Shown piece after piece: positions 46,128 to 54,060 of a DNA stretch of 64,000 nucleotides (position 1 is the first letter of the stretch; each line of letters starts with the position of its first letter). The position numbers and the translations under genes were made by a program. The DNA is taken from the NCBI GenBank assembly GCA_003963225.1, contig RXKB01000023.1:39684-103683 (forward strand), read 5' to 3'. The notes under the pieces are model-generated. The model made no database searches. It saw only the letters and a program-made list of their open reading frames with translations, and was not told the origin of the DNA. This DNA comes from Candidatus Babelota bacterium (GTDB lineage: Bacteria > Babelota > Babeliae > Babelales > Vermiphilaceae).

Positions 46128-47031
46128 TATTTTTCAATTTGTAAAGTGAAGAAATTCTCTTTATCAGATTAGAGTATTTTGAAGGTTCAAGTAGAACAAA
46201 ATCAATAAAATTTTCTTTAAGTAAGTTATTATTTGAAGACTTTTTACAAAAATGTATTAAAGCAAATCCAAACTCTACAATGGAATTAAATTCTTCTATA
46301 TTTAGTGTAGATCCGAACCAACGAACCTCTAAGCATCTTCTTCCACACTTTGATGCCCATAAATTGAAAACACTATTAAAAGAAGTTTTATGATTATCAT
46401 CCTTAAAGAATTTTACAATTTGATCTCTGTGATCAGAAAAACTTCTGAAAACTATTCTTGGATCTTCTGTACCGTAAGTATTTCCTAAAAAGGAATTCAT
46501 ATCGGTCAATATTTGAGCACCTCTTTTTCTAGAGGACATCCGGATCATAAAATCAATGTTATTAAATGCGAATTCGCATAGTTTTTTGATTACTAATGCT
46601 CTTTCCTTGGCATTTTCGCCTAAAAAATCATAATCAATATTAAGATGTATTCCGGCAGTCAGCTTCTCATCAGAAAATCCTAAGCTTTTTGCTGTTTCCA
46701 TGAATTTTTTAAGATTGTCTTGAAACCCTGAATTTTTATAAAGAGTCAAACATCTTGGTGCAATATTAGCTTCTACACCACCACCATCTAAAACAAAGTC
46801 TTCGTATAGTGGAAATTCTTCTTTAAAATATGGTATTAAAACGTTTAAAATAACATCGACACTTGGTTTTATACCTTCTGGGACTAATTTATTTGTTGTA
46901 ATCCATTTCCAAGTAGCACGTTTTTGTATGTGGTCTGGATCGTAAGCAATTTCATATTCAACTGAAATCATATCAGGATCAGAATTAGTTACATATCCAG
47001 TATATTTACCTAAATTAATTTCCTTTTGCAT
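46111..47031 (-). CDS. Amidoligase-family protein (COOH-NH2 ligase), second copy
   Basis: ATG at 47031; 306 residues. Motifs in order: ISVEYEIAYD (E-x-E), DGGGVEANIAP, TAGIHLNIDYDF (G-x-H), and RRCLEVRWFGSTLN (the E-x-R and G-T-L motif). These match the amidoligase pattern, with differences from its neighbour that suggest a different substrate or a two-subunit enzyme. It overlaps the amidotransferase-like gene by 17 bases. Confidence 0.74.
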   Translation of the reverse strand: MQKEINLGKYTGYVTNSDPDMISVEYEIAYDPDHIQKRATWKWITTNKLVPEGIKPSVDVILNVLIPYFKEEFPLYEDFVLDGGGVEANIAPRCLTLYKNSGFQDNLKKFMETAKSLGFSDEKLTAGIHLNIDYDFLGENAKERALVIKKLCEFAFNNIDFMIRMSSRKRGAQILTDMNSFLGNTYGTEDPRIVFRSFSDHRDQIVKFFKDDNHKTSFNSVFNLWASKCGRRCLEVRWFGSTLNIEEFNSIVEFGFALIHFCKKSSNNNLLKENFIDFVLLEPSKYSNLIKRISSLYKLKNNAEYN

Positions 47032-47767
47032 TTTTACTCATTATTTCGTTAATCAATTCGTGAGTAATTAAATCACCTACTAAACTTCCAGTTTGTTTGA
47101 AAGTCGATGATGATAATAAATTGTACATCCTTTCGGGATGATATTGTACTCCAGCTATAGGGAGTGTTTTATGCTTAAAAGCTTCTACACATTCTACATT
47201 ATTAACACAACCAGCACCACTAAAAGCTACAGCTTCTAGATCAGAGCCTAAAATACTAACAGCTTGGTGGTGAGAGGTATTTACTTTATACTCGTGGTTT
47301 TTTGATTTAATCATATGCAGTCCTGTATTTACATCATGACCGTCTATATGAGCATACATTTTTGAGCCGAAGTGTGCAGCTAGTAGCTGAAAGCCTAGAC
47401 ATATTCCAAATATTGGAATCTTGTGTTCAATATAAGAATCTAATAGAAATGTTCTAAAAAATTCAATATGTGGATCAGTCTTACCATGTTGATAAGATAA
47501 TTTTCGACCTAAGAATGCTTTATTAGTAGCACTCAGGTCAGCACCTCCAGTAATAATTAATAAGTCAAGATCACCTCGAAATTCATCCGGCATTACAAGG
47601 CGAGGATTGCCTTTGGTGGCGGCAAAATCGAGATATTGTGACATGGAGTGATTGGAGGTATGTGGTGAGAATAGAACTCCGACAGTTCTTCCTGAATTTC
47701 CCGATCCCTCTTTGGAGGTGGGGGTAATGGTTTCGGGGATGAACGGACTAACAATGGTTTGTGACAT
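47015..47767 (-). CDS. Class I glutamine amidotransferase-like / gamma-glutamyl hydrolase (C26)
   Basis: ATG at 47767; 250 residues. The nucleophile motif is PIFGICLGFQLLAAHFG with Cys; SHHQAV and GVQYHPERM give the catalytic His and Glu. DLLIITGGADLS is the oxyanion-region strand. Such enzymes release ammonia from glutamine or hydrolyse gamma-glutamyl amides (PuuD-like). It is coupled to the two amidoligases, so it may feed ammonia to them or reverse the linkage. The first 175 bases overlap the upstream gene. Confidence 0.88.
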   Translation of the reverse strand: MSQTIVSPFIPETITPTSKEGSGNSGRTVGVLFSPHTSNHSMSQYLDFAATKGNPRLVMPDEFRGDLDLLIITGGADLSATNKAFLGRKLSYQHGKTDPHIEFFRTFLLDSYIEHKIPIFGICLGFQLLAAHFGSKMYAHIDGHDVNTGLHMIKSKNHEYKVNTSHHQAVSILGSDLEAVAFSGAGCVNNVECVEAFKHKTLPIAGVQYHPERMYNLLSSSTFKQTGSLVGDLITHELINEIMSKNAKGN

Positions 47768-47922
47768 ACCTTAGAATTGGGTTTTGGTTTTTTAATGAAT
47801 CTTTTAGTTTTTCCTACGTAATCAACCACAGGTTTAACTGCGATAATCGTAGGCTCCGGGTCATTAGTTTCAATATCAAATACTTCAACTAACGTGTCTA
47901 AAGCTTCTTCTCTACTGATCAT
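47593..47922 (-). CDS. Unknown Pro/Lys-rich protein overlapping the amidotransferase gene
   Basis: ATG at 47922; 109 residues. The first half looks coding (REEALDTLVEVFDIE, KPVVDYVGKTKRF) and then becomes Pro/Lys-rich (KPLPPPPKRDREIQEEL). The last 175 bases overlap the amidotransferase gene in another frame. Either the two are dual-coding or a frameshift fuses them. Confidence 0.5.
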   Translation of the reverse strand: MISREEALDTLVEVFDIETNDPEPTIIAVKPVVDYVGKTKRFIKKPKPNSKVCHKPLLVRSSPKPLPPPPKRDREIQEELSEFYSHHIPPITPCHNISILPPPKAILAL

Positions 47923-47929
47923 ACGCTAT

Positions 47930-48688
47930 TTATTTAATTCTTATTCTCTCTCCTGGAAAAACAACAAAATTTTCTCTATTTTTTATCTTAGGATTGAGAT
48001 TTAATAATGTTCGAACTTCAATACATTTTGAATCTGCTAACAGCTTTAAGTTTTCACCAGCTTTTATAATGTGGTATTCAGTACCATTTGATGTACAGAC
48101 AGTATTGCTGGATGGTTTTGGTATTATAGGCGCTTTAGCATAAAATTTGTTTTCTCCTAGTTTAACATAAGATACTTTAGAATTCTTTAATCCGATTTCG
48201 AAATTAATTTCTTTATTGGTTTCGGATGTTAAAGATGTTTTTAGAATGTTATATTCAATGGTTAAGTTTCGTGTCCACGGTTTGGAGACTGTAAAATCAC
48301 AACCCATAGTAATAGCCATGTTTTTATCATATTGCTGTAATGTCAGTTTTGTAGCATCTAAAAGGAAATAGAAAACTTTATCTGACTTATAGCCGTTATT
48401 AGCTGTGGGTAAATAGTGATAAAAAGTTAAAGATTTGTCTAAGACAATATTTTCTTTAATTTCTAAGTTCAAGGTTGAGTTTGAGGATTCTGGCTCTGGT
48501 GAGGATTCTGCAATAGGTTGAGGATCTGGTTGCTTAGGTGCAACTTGTGTTGGAAAGGTGTTTTCCGAGCCATTTGTTAGTGATGATACAAAGGAAGTAT
48601 CAACTACAGGTGTAGAATTCTTAAAAGAATTGGGAGGTGTTGGCGTACATCCTATTAAAAATAGGAAAAATATAACAACATTACGCAT
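47930..48688 (-). CDS. LysM-domain lipoprotein
   Basis: ATG at 48688; 252 residues. The N terminus MRNVVIFFLFLIGC has a lipobox (LIGC), so Cys14 would be lipidated, followed by a Pro/Ser/Thr-rich linker. The C-terminal 50 residues (EYHIIKAGENLKLLADS, VRTLLNLNPKI, VVFPGERIRIK) form a LysM domain that binds peptidoglycan. It would sit in the outer or inner membrane and touch the cell wall, perhaps for superinfection exclusion or lysis. The middle is beta-rich. Confidence 0.82.
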   Translation of the reverse strand: MRNVVIFFLFLIGCTPTPPNSFKNSTPVVDTSFVSSLTNGSENTFPTQVAPKQPDPQPIAESSPEPESSNSTLNLEIKENIVLDKSLTFYHYLPTANNGYKSDKVFYFLLDATKLTLQQYDKNMAITMGCDFTVSKPWTRNLTIEYNILKTSLTSETNKEINFEIGLKNSKVSYVKLGENKFYAKAPIIPKPSSNTVCTSNGTEYHIIKAGENLKLLADSKCIEVRTLLNLNPKIKNRENFVVFPGERIRIK

Positions 48689-49391
48689 AATTAAAGAATT
48701 TTAATGGTATATCAAGATAGATGTTTTCAATGTTAACTATTTTAACACGTAACTCATCTAATTTATCTGCTATGGCTAATTCTAGCCTTTTATCACTACC
48801 GTCTCTTTTAGACATGTGTATATCTTCAAAAATGTATTCGTTATAAATGTTTTCTTTTACGTTATCTGCAGAGCTTGCTTGAGGATGTCCTAAAAATTGA
48901 ACTACATGTCCACTAAAATGATCTTTGCTTAACTCTAAAGGTTCTGCATAAGGAACCTCAGTTTCATAGTGTTTATCCAAATTTATTACTTTATAGACAG
49001 ATTTATCTTTAGCATAGTTTCCTCTCATGTGAGATCTTTCTAAAATGTTTACAGTACCTCTTATCAAATCTGGTTTCCCTAATTCATAAAATGGATCTTT
49101 CAACACTTTATACTTAGAGGACAACATGTTTTTACTAGGAATTATATAATTAAATGGGGGATCCATGTAGTTAAATAATTTAGAATGTAATGGATATCTA
49201 ATAACCCATTTACGCCAATTGAAATTGACATGCATTTCAGCATCTTCAGCACTATAGTGAACAAAAATACCACAAGCTTCTTTTGGATTTATGTGTGACA
49301 ATGTAGGCAATTCTTTTATTTGTACAAAATCTCCAATACTAATTGGAATAATGTTTTTTGAATGCAATAGTTTTGTTACTCTATCTGCCAT
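48681..49391 (-). CDS. Small-barrel paralogue 1, 236 aa
   Basis: ATG at 49391 overlaps the upstream stop as TAATG. Residue pattern: ISIGDFVQIKEL near the start, SGHVVQFLGHP in the middle and VKIVNIENIYLDIPLKFF at the end. The same G-D-x-V, G-x-V-V and K-I-V...I-P-L-x-L elements appear in the next three genes. KOW/SH3-like barrels are a possible fold. The function is unknown. Confidence 0.65.
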   Translation of the reverse strand: MADRVTKLLHSKNIIPISIGDFVQIKELPTLSHINPKEACGIFVHYSAEDAEMHVNFNWRKWVIRYPLHSKLFNYMDPPFNYIIPSKNMLSSKYKVLKDPFYELGKPDLIRGTVNILERSHMRGNYAKDKSVYKVINLDKHYETEVPYAEPLELSKDHFSGHVVQFLGHPQASSADNVKENIYNEYIFEDIHMSKRDGSDKRLELAIADKLDELRVKIVNIENIYLDIPLKFFNYA

Positions 49392-49795
49392 TAGTTTTGT
49401 TTTTCGAGTAAACAAACAGGGATAAAAAGATAAGTATAATTATATACAATTTTAGCCCAAATATCTGGAGAATCTGTTATTTCTCCTTTATAATCTTCAG
49501 CCTTTTGAGTTCTCATATTTGGCATTTTATGAAAAGAAACTATCTCGCCAGATATAGGCGGATTAGTATTATCAATAGTTCCAAATATCAAATTTCTAGG
49601 AATCGTAAACAGCGTTTTTCTGTCTATTATCTTTTCATCCTGATTTTTTCTAGAATTTCTTAAAGTATACGCCCAATAATACGGAGTTTTGATTAACGCA
49701 TGTTGCGTTAGTCTTCCACTTTTTGGGTTTTCTGGATCCTTAGCTGTAGAAATTCTATAAGGTCTTATAAGTTTTACTGTATCTCCTATTTTCAT
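49391..49795 (-). CDS. Small-barrel paralogue 2, 134 aa
   Basis: ATG at 49795, TAATG overlap with the gene before. KIGDTVKLIRPY opens it, then SGEIVSFHKMP and WAKIVYNYTYLFIPVCLL, matching the pattern of the neighbours. Unknown function. Confidence 0.65.
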   Translation of the reverse strand: MKIGDTVKLIRPYRISTAKDPENPKSGRLTQHALIKTPYYWAYTLRNSRKNQDEKIIDRKTLFTIPRNLIFGTIDNTNPPISGEIVSFHKMPNMRTQKAEDYKGEITDSPDIWAKIVYNYTYLFIPVCLLEKQN

Positions 49796-50163
49796 TATAA
49801 TTCTTTTAAAGTTTCTATAGGCAAGTAGCCATAAACACTATGCCCATTTACTATGACTACTACTTTGGCGTATAATCCGACTTCATCAAAGTCAGCACCT
49901 TCGTAAGTTTTAAATTTTGTAATTTTCTGTTCGTGGGTTTGTTCTAATAGGTCTATACATTCTACCAATTCCACTAAATAGAACGGACCATCTAAAGTTT
50001 TAGAATCTGCTGGAAGATAACAGAACCAAGTTCTTGGCAATTCGTCTTTAGTGCTAATTTGCCACACTAAATCATACTTACCTAATACAGAATCAATTAA
50101 ACATTCGGCATGAGCTATTGCGTATTCTTCAGCTAATGTAACAGTTTTCATGTAAAGATACAT
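49795..50163 (-). CDS. Small-barrel paralogue 3, 122 aa
   Basis: ATG at 50163 (or 50151). It keeps the C-terminal YAKVVVIVNGHSVYGYLPIE element but its N terminus (MKTVTLAEEYAIAHAECLID) differs from the G-D-x-V of the neighbours. Probably a diverged copy. It starts five bases after the preceding stop. Confidence 0.6.
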   Translation of the reverse strand: MYLYMKTVTLAEEYAIAHAECLIDSVLGKYDLVWQISTKDELPRTWFCYLPADSKTLDGPFYLVELVECIDLLEQTHEQKITKFKTYEGADFDEVGLYAKVVVIVNGHSVYGYLPIETLKEL

Positions 50164-50168
50164 TTTAT

Positions 50169-50546
50169 TTATGACAAATTGTATTTTTTCAACAATATTA
50201 ATGGCAAAGTAATATAAAAATTATGTAAAGGCACAACTGTTACTATTTTTGCTGAATAATATGTTGTATACGTACTAGTCAGTATAGCTTTTGTTAAAGC
50301 TCTGTGATGATTTTTACTAAAAATCTGCACAATTTCACCTATTATAGTGTTTTTTCCAATAAAAACAGATAAACTATTATCTGAAAAGTTGCTGTCTAAC
50401 TCAAAAATAATATCATATGGTATAGAATATTCTTCACCTGTAGCGTCATCTTTATAAACTCCACAATTTAGGCGGTCATCCCATCTCAAATAGAGATCTT
50501 TCTGAATAGTTACTGTATCACCTGCTTGAAATAATATAGCAGACAT
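50169..50546 (-). CDS. Small-barrel paralogue 4, 125 aa
   Basis: ATG at 50546. AGDTVTIQKDLYLRW, then IGEIVQIFSKNHHRAL and YYSAKIVTVVPLHNFYITLP show the same three elements as the other copies. First gene of a four-gene set; the hairpin at 50575 lies just upstream. Confidence 0.65.
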   Translation of the reverse strand: MSAILFQAGDTVTIQKDLYLRWDDRLNCGVYKDDATGEEYSIPYDIIFELDSNFSDNSLSVFIGKNTIIGEIVQIFSKNHHRALTKAILTSTYTTYYSAKIVTVVPLHNFYITLPLILLKKYNLS

Positions 50547-50574
50547 AATTTTTATACATTTAAATAAAAGAATT

Positions 50575-50602
50575 ATAGGCCGGTTATAATAGACCGGCCT
50601 AT
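50575..50602. terminator. Strong hairpin, terminator or attenuator
   Basis: ATAGGCCGGT (50575-50584) pairs perfectly with ACCGGCCTAT (50593-50602) around an 8-base loop. On the plus strand it is followed by TTTTT; on the minus strand, the direction of the genes, by ATAATTCTTTT. It lies 28 bases upstream of the ATG at 50546. Confidence 0.75.
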
Positions 50603-50657
50603 TTTTACTAATTTCCTAATACTTTAAAGTAAGTAGTTTAACTACATTCAAAAGAGT

Positions 50658-50795
50658 TTATCTTACGGTATTTTTTCTTTGTTCAATCATAAAAAAGATT
50701 ATCCACATACTTGCCGAACCCCATCCAATCATTCCAGAAATATTATTTTTATATACATCTAGTAGACAGTTTGCAATTGCCAGAAGTAGATTCAC
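50658..50795 (-). CDS. Small membrane protein, 45 aa
   Basis: A frame from GTG at 50795 encodes VNLLLAIANCLLDVY, then SGMIGWGSASMWIIFFMIEQ and ends RKNTVR. Two hydrophobic segments suggest a hairpin membrane protein. The frame is open about 20 codons further upstream without ATG, so the start may be earlier with a non-standard codon. It lies in a gap of 554 bases otherwise containing structured RNA. Confidence 0.5.
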   Translation of the reverse strand: MNLLLAIANCLLDVYKNNISGMIGWGSASMWIIFFMIEQRKNTVR

Positions 50796-50870
50796 TATAT
50801 CAAATGTTGGTATTTTCTTTTCCTTTTCACTTAAGATGTATTGTAGATTTAACTAAGATTATTTTAAAAA

Positions 50871-50971
50871 CAGCCGGCTAAAAACTTTATGAGACCCCTT
50901 ACAGGGTCGAATACTACGAATAGCTTAGCCCCAACTAAGTTTGGACCTTAACCAGGTTAATTAACCGGCTG
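50871..50971 (-). ncRNA. Structured RNA element A
   Basis: The minus strand folds with an outer stem CAGCCGG/CCGGCTG (50965-50971 with 50871-50877) enclosing three hairpins: GACCC/GGGTC (50893-50908), CTTAG/CTAAG (50924-50939) and TTAAC/GTTAA (50948-50960). TTTTT follows the outer stem, so it may end as a terminator. A four-way junction like a tRNA, but with no T-arm consensus or anticodon stem. Coding is not seen. Confidence 0.55.
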
Positions 50972-50982
50972 AATGTTTTGTA

Positions 50983-51094
50983 CCCTCTTTGTTTAGAGAC
51001 TGCCCTTTTACTTCTTACAGAAGCTATTGTATACTAACCCGATGGTACGTTTGCCCGAGACAAGGGCGTCACTTCGGGCGAGCTACAAAGAGGG
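50983..51094 (-). ncRNA. Pseudoknotted structured RNA element B
   Basis: A 10-bp closing stem CCCTCTTTGT (minus strand, 51085-51094) with ACAAAGAGGG (50983-50992) encloses a GCCCGA/TCGGGC hairpin (51053-51058 with 51074-51079). The loop of that hairpin has GCCCTT (51062-51067) complementary to AAGGGC (51002-51007), and GAC/GTC pairs extend it, giving a pseudoknot. A further CTTC/GAAG hairpin is at 51011-51023. It starts six bases after the AAA+ gene stop and probably is made with that transcript. Confidence 0.6.
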
Positions 51095-51100
51095 CTTTGC

Positions 51101-52723
51101 TTATTTCTTCCTGTTAGCAATAATAGGAACAACATTGTCCTTTAGCTTAGGAGGAGTTTGTGTTTTTTCAAGTTTTGTACCTTTAGATTGCACAGCCTCT
51201 TTCAAAGCATCTGCAATTGGTACAGGGACTACGCAGTGATGAATATCTGCTAGAGTAATTTCATTCTCTAGAGCATATGGTTTATCAGCACCAGGTAGAG
51301 TATTTTTCGTTTTCAGTGTATGCTCATAGAGCTTCTGATCAAATACATCAACAATTGGATCAATATTCTCTTTAATTTTCTCAACAGCTTTATCAGCTGT
51401 AGGTTTCTTAAGAGGTGTTAAATGTATTGCAACATCAACTCTACCAGCTCTAAAAGCAGCAGGATTGACATGGCTTTGCTCAGCATTGAATATCAGAATG
51501 TACACTGTATTGTATTGACGTCTATGTTCACCATCTAGCATAGCAAGAAGTATTTGAGACGATGCTTTTGTATCATCTAATGCAATTTGAGCTTCATCAA
51601 TAACCATAATGTTTAATTGACGTTCAGATTCTTTTCCTGCACTATACACATCGTTTAGTGATTGACCTTCTGAACTAATATACAAACTCTCTGATATATC
51701 TTTCGCACCACTATCAGTATTAAAGATCATAGGGGCAAAACCTTCGAATTCAGGTGTAATTACCGCTTCTACTGTTGAGGCGTTAAGATAAAAGACTTTA
51801 CCAATATTCTGTTTAGCTAATTCATAACATAAATAACCACCTAATACAGTTTTACCTGTACCTACAGTACCCATGATATAAATATTATGCTTAGATTGGA
51901 CAGCTTTGATAATACCTTCAGAAATGTCACTGAGACTTATTCTGTGTTTCTCATTGTTGAAATCGATGGTAATATCTTCATACATTGTTCTCAAATCTTC
52001 TGGACCGTTTATCAAGCTAAATGATTTGACGGATTGAGTAATATACTCAGCTCCTCTCTTCACTATCTTGTGAATGTAGAAAATTGGATTTTTAGAAGAA
52101 TTTTCAATTTTGATAGTAACACTATGGCTCCTAACAATTTTGATAACTTCATCAAATTTAAACTTTGTTTTTCTATCATGATAGATTATAACATCACTCA
52201 TGGTATTTACAAGCTTTTTAGGATCATTTGGTAAAACCTGTTTGTGCACTGTGTACAACATAATGATTTTTTCTCCTTCATGTGAAATAGACAAATAGAT
52301 TTTATTTGCTTTAGATTCAGGAGCAGGTTCAGCATTAGTTATAACAATGTCAGATTGAAACTCAACTTTAGATTCTGGAAATCTTTCCAAAATGGCATCT
52401 ATAGTTGGGTCATTTAAATAATAAACTCTTTCACTCATTCCCGATTTTTTCTGGTTTTCTACAGAAAGCCTGGTAGAGAAGGTGAACTTTTTTCGTATAC
52501 CCAACAATTTGGCAGCTATATCAGCTTCTCCTAATTCTTCAAATTTATAGGAGTCTATAATATTTGCAGTAGGCATTACAGGACTAGCAGTTTCTTGTTC
52601 AGCCAATTGTCGCATTTTTGCATTATGTCTAATATACATAACTACAAATACTATCACAATGATAGTGAAGAAAAATGCAAATATAGGAAAAAATATTCCT
52701 ATTTGAGAGATTTCTAACAACAT
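51101..52723 (-). CDS. Membrane-anchored AAA+ ATPase (MoxR-like)
   Basis: ATG at 52723; 540 residues. An N-terminal membrane helix (FFPIFAFFFTIIVIVFVVMY) anchors it. Near residue 275 is the Walker A NIYIMGTVGTGKTVLGG, then LNIMVIDEAQIALDD (Walker B) and FRAGRVDVAIHLTPL (sensor/Arg-finger region). AAA+ proteins of this MoxR-like type remodel or load other proteins. Its 225-residue N-terminal part is beta-rich and unrecognised. Two structured RNA elements lie directly downstream. Confidence 0.83.
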   Translation of the reverse strand: MLLEISQIGIFFPIFAFFFTIIVIVFVVMYIRHNAKMRQLAEQETASPVMPTANIIDSYKFEELGEADIAAKLLGIRKKFTFSTRLSVENQKKSGMSERVYYLNDPTIDAILERFPESKVEFQSDIVITNAEPAPESKANKIYLSISHEGEKIIMLYTVHKQVLPNDPKKLVNTMSDVIIYHDRKTKFKFDEVIKIVRSHSVTIKIENSSKNPIFYIHKIVKRGAEYITQSVKSFSLINGPEDLRTMYEDITIDFNNEKHRISLSDISEGIIKAVQSKHNIYIMGTVGTGKTVLGGYLCYELAKQNIGKVFYLNASTVEAVITPEFEGFAPMIFNTDSGAKDISESLYISSEGQSLNDVYSAGKESERQLNIMVIDEAQIALDDTKASSQILLAMLDGEHRRQYNTVYILIFNAEQSHVNPAAFRAGRVDVAIHLTPLKKPTADKAVEKIKENIDPIVDVFDQKLYEHTLKTKNTLPGADKPYALENEITLADIHHCVVPVPIADALKEAVQSKGTKLEKTQTPPKLKDNVVPIIANRKK

Positions 52724-52767
52724 AATTTTTACATTTTTTATGTGAATAAATAAATACTTAAACAGAG

Positions 52768-52788
52768 GCCTCCCCGTTAAGAGGAGGC
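52768..52788 (-). terminator. GC-rich hairpin at the end of the glucosaminidase gene
   Basis: GCCTCC pairs with GGAGGC (52768-52773 with 52783-52788), overlapping the gene's last codons and stop (52777). No strong T run follows (TCTGTTTAAG), so it may be a weak terminator or an RNA stability element. Confidence 0.5.
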
Positions 52789-53310
52789 TTGTTTCTTAAG
52801 TTCATGAACTTTTTGTACATAACTGAGAATATCTCTCAACTTTGTGGGGTAAGATTTATCCTCAGCATAACCATAATCAACGAGGAATTGAATATACTCC
52901 TCATTGGTTTTGACCTTCTTACCACGACTAGCTTCATATCGGGACAGGTACTTCTGTTGCCATGCTATGTAGTCTTTCAACGAAGCGCTAAAATCCCCAC
53001 CATAATCTGCATGACCTAGTTGTGATCCCTTAGAGAATCCCCTCTTGTTGTGTTTCATACCGAAACCATTCCCATTCTTCAAAAATACCTCTGAAGACGC
53101 ATATCCTGTTTCCAAGATAAATTGAGACATAACAACTTCAGGGAATCTTGCCCCAGCATCTACTATAGGCTCGAATGCTTTGTTCCACTTCTCTATTACC
53201 GGAGTAACTCCCCGAATAACAGTAGAAATGCGTGGACGCTCAGTAAACAATATTACAGCTATTAATGCGGCTGTACAAAAACCGGCAGCGAAAGCTAATG
53301 TATTTTTCAT
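52777..53310 (-). CDS. Membrane-anchored glucosaminidase (lysin)
   Basis: ATG at 53310; 177 residues. An N-terminal hydrophobic anchor (LAFAAGFCTAALIAVILF) precedes a glucosaminidase/FlgJ-type domain: VVMSQFILETGYASS with the catalytic Glu, NGNGFGMKHN, HADYGGDFSASLKDYIAW and YAEDKSYPTKLRDI. This enzyme cuts the glycan strands of peptidoglycan. Together with the M15-type peptidase and LysM lipoprotein it gives the phage three cell-wall proteins in one strand block. Confidence 0.9.
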   Translation of the reverse strand: MKNTLAFAAGFCTAALIAVILFTERPRISTVIRGVTPVIEKWNKAFEPIVDAGARFPEVVMSQFILETGYASSEVFLKNGNGFGMKHNKRGFSKGSQLGHADYGGDFSASLKDYIAWQQKYLSRYEASRGKKVKTNEEYIQFLVDYGYAEDKSYPTKLRDILSYVQKVHELKKQASS

Positions 53311-53358
53311 GATGTATTTTTTTAGATGTCCTCGACACGATTTTTAAATTAATTATAA

Positions 53359-54060
53359 TTAACATTTCTCGAAAGCAAACATTGGATATTTCACATCTGT
53401 TTTGCCTACAAATTTTAATTTTGTTTTTTCTTCGATTGCTTTTATCGCAGCTTCTATTGATTTTGCGGCAGCTGCATACTCAGTAATTAAAACTCTTAAT
53501 TGATTTTCTGAATATGCGATAATTGTTGGAGAATCTTGCATTTTAGCAATAATATCATCCATAATTGGTACACCAGTGGTTACCAACTTTACTTTGTCAG
53601 CTATGAATTTCTCCTCCCCTTTGTGAAAGAATTTCTGTAGAACAAATTCTACTTTATCATTCACTTTAAACGGGATATTGATATCAAAATTCTTTCTTTG
53701 AGCAGTATAAATCATTGGAACTCCATCAATAATAGTACCAATCTTTAACATGTTAATGTTGTTGTGTGGTTCTGTTCTTTGGATACCTGATATTACACCG
53801 GTCTTAGTCATTGATTTTTCAGTTCTCGGTGGAACTTTGAATAGCGGAGTTTTGGGATTTTCTGGAGCAATATTCTCCACAACTTTTTCTGAAACTATTG
53901 GCGCTATTGGTGCAATAGTTTCTATCGGAGCGATATCAATTACTGGTGGAATAATTTCTTGTTTAGATTTTTCCACGTCAATGATTTTGCTCAAATCTTC
54001 GAGGGTTGATGCTACTTTTCTCGGTTTATTCCCTCCCTTGTTACGACTTCTTCTTCCCAT
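53359..54060 (-). CDS. Unknown basic protein with a small-barrel-like core
   Basis: ATG at 54060; 233 residues. The N terminus is basic (RRSRNKGGNKPRK), followed by an Ile/Pro/Glu-rich repeat (PVIDIAPIETIAPIAPI). The core GTIIDGVPMIYTAQ...VNDKVEFVLQKFF is beta-rich; the C terminus is helical. A nucleic-acid-binding role is suggested by the basic start only. It overlaps the next gene by 20 bases. Confidence 0.55.
   Translation of the reverse strand: MGRRSRNKGGNKPRKVASTLEDLSKIIDVEKSKQEIIPPVIDIAPIETIAPIAPIVSEKVVENIAPENPKTPLFKVPPRTEKSMTKTGVISGIQRTEPHNNINMLKIGTIIDGVPMIYTAQRKNFDINIPFKVNDKVEFVLQKFFHKGEEKFIADKVKLVTTGVPIMDDIIAKMQDSPTIIAYSENQLRVLITEYAAAAKSIEAAIKAIEEKTKLKFVGKTDVKYPMFAFEKC

Noticed and set aside
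49391..49415. TTG-started extension of the gene at 48681
   Set aside because: The ATG at 49391 makes a TAATG overlap like its neighbours, and the extension lies in the upstream gene.
50871..50971. tRNA gene
   Set aside because: The cloverleaf-like fold lacks the T-arm consensus, a 7-base anticodon loop with a 5-bp stem, and a sensible acceptor end.
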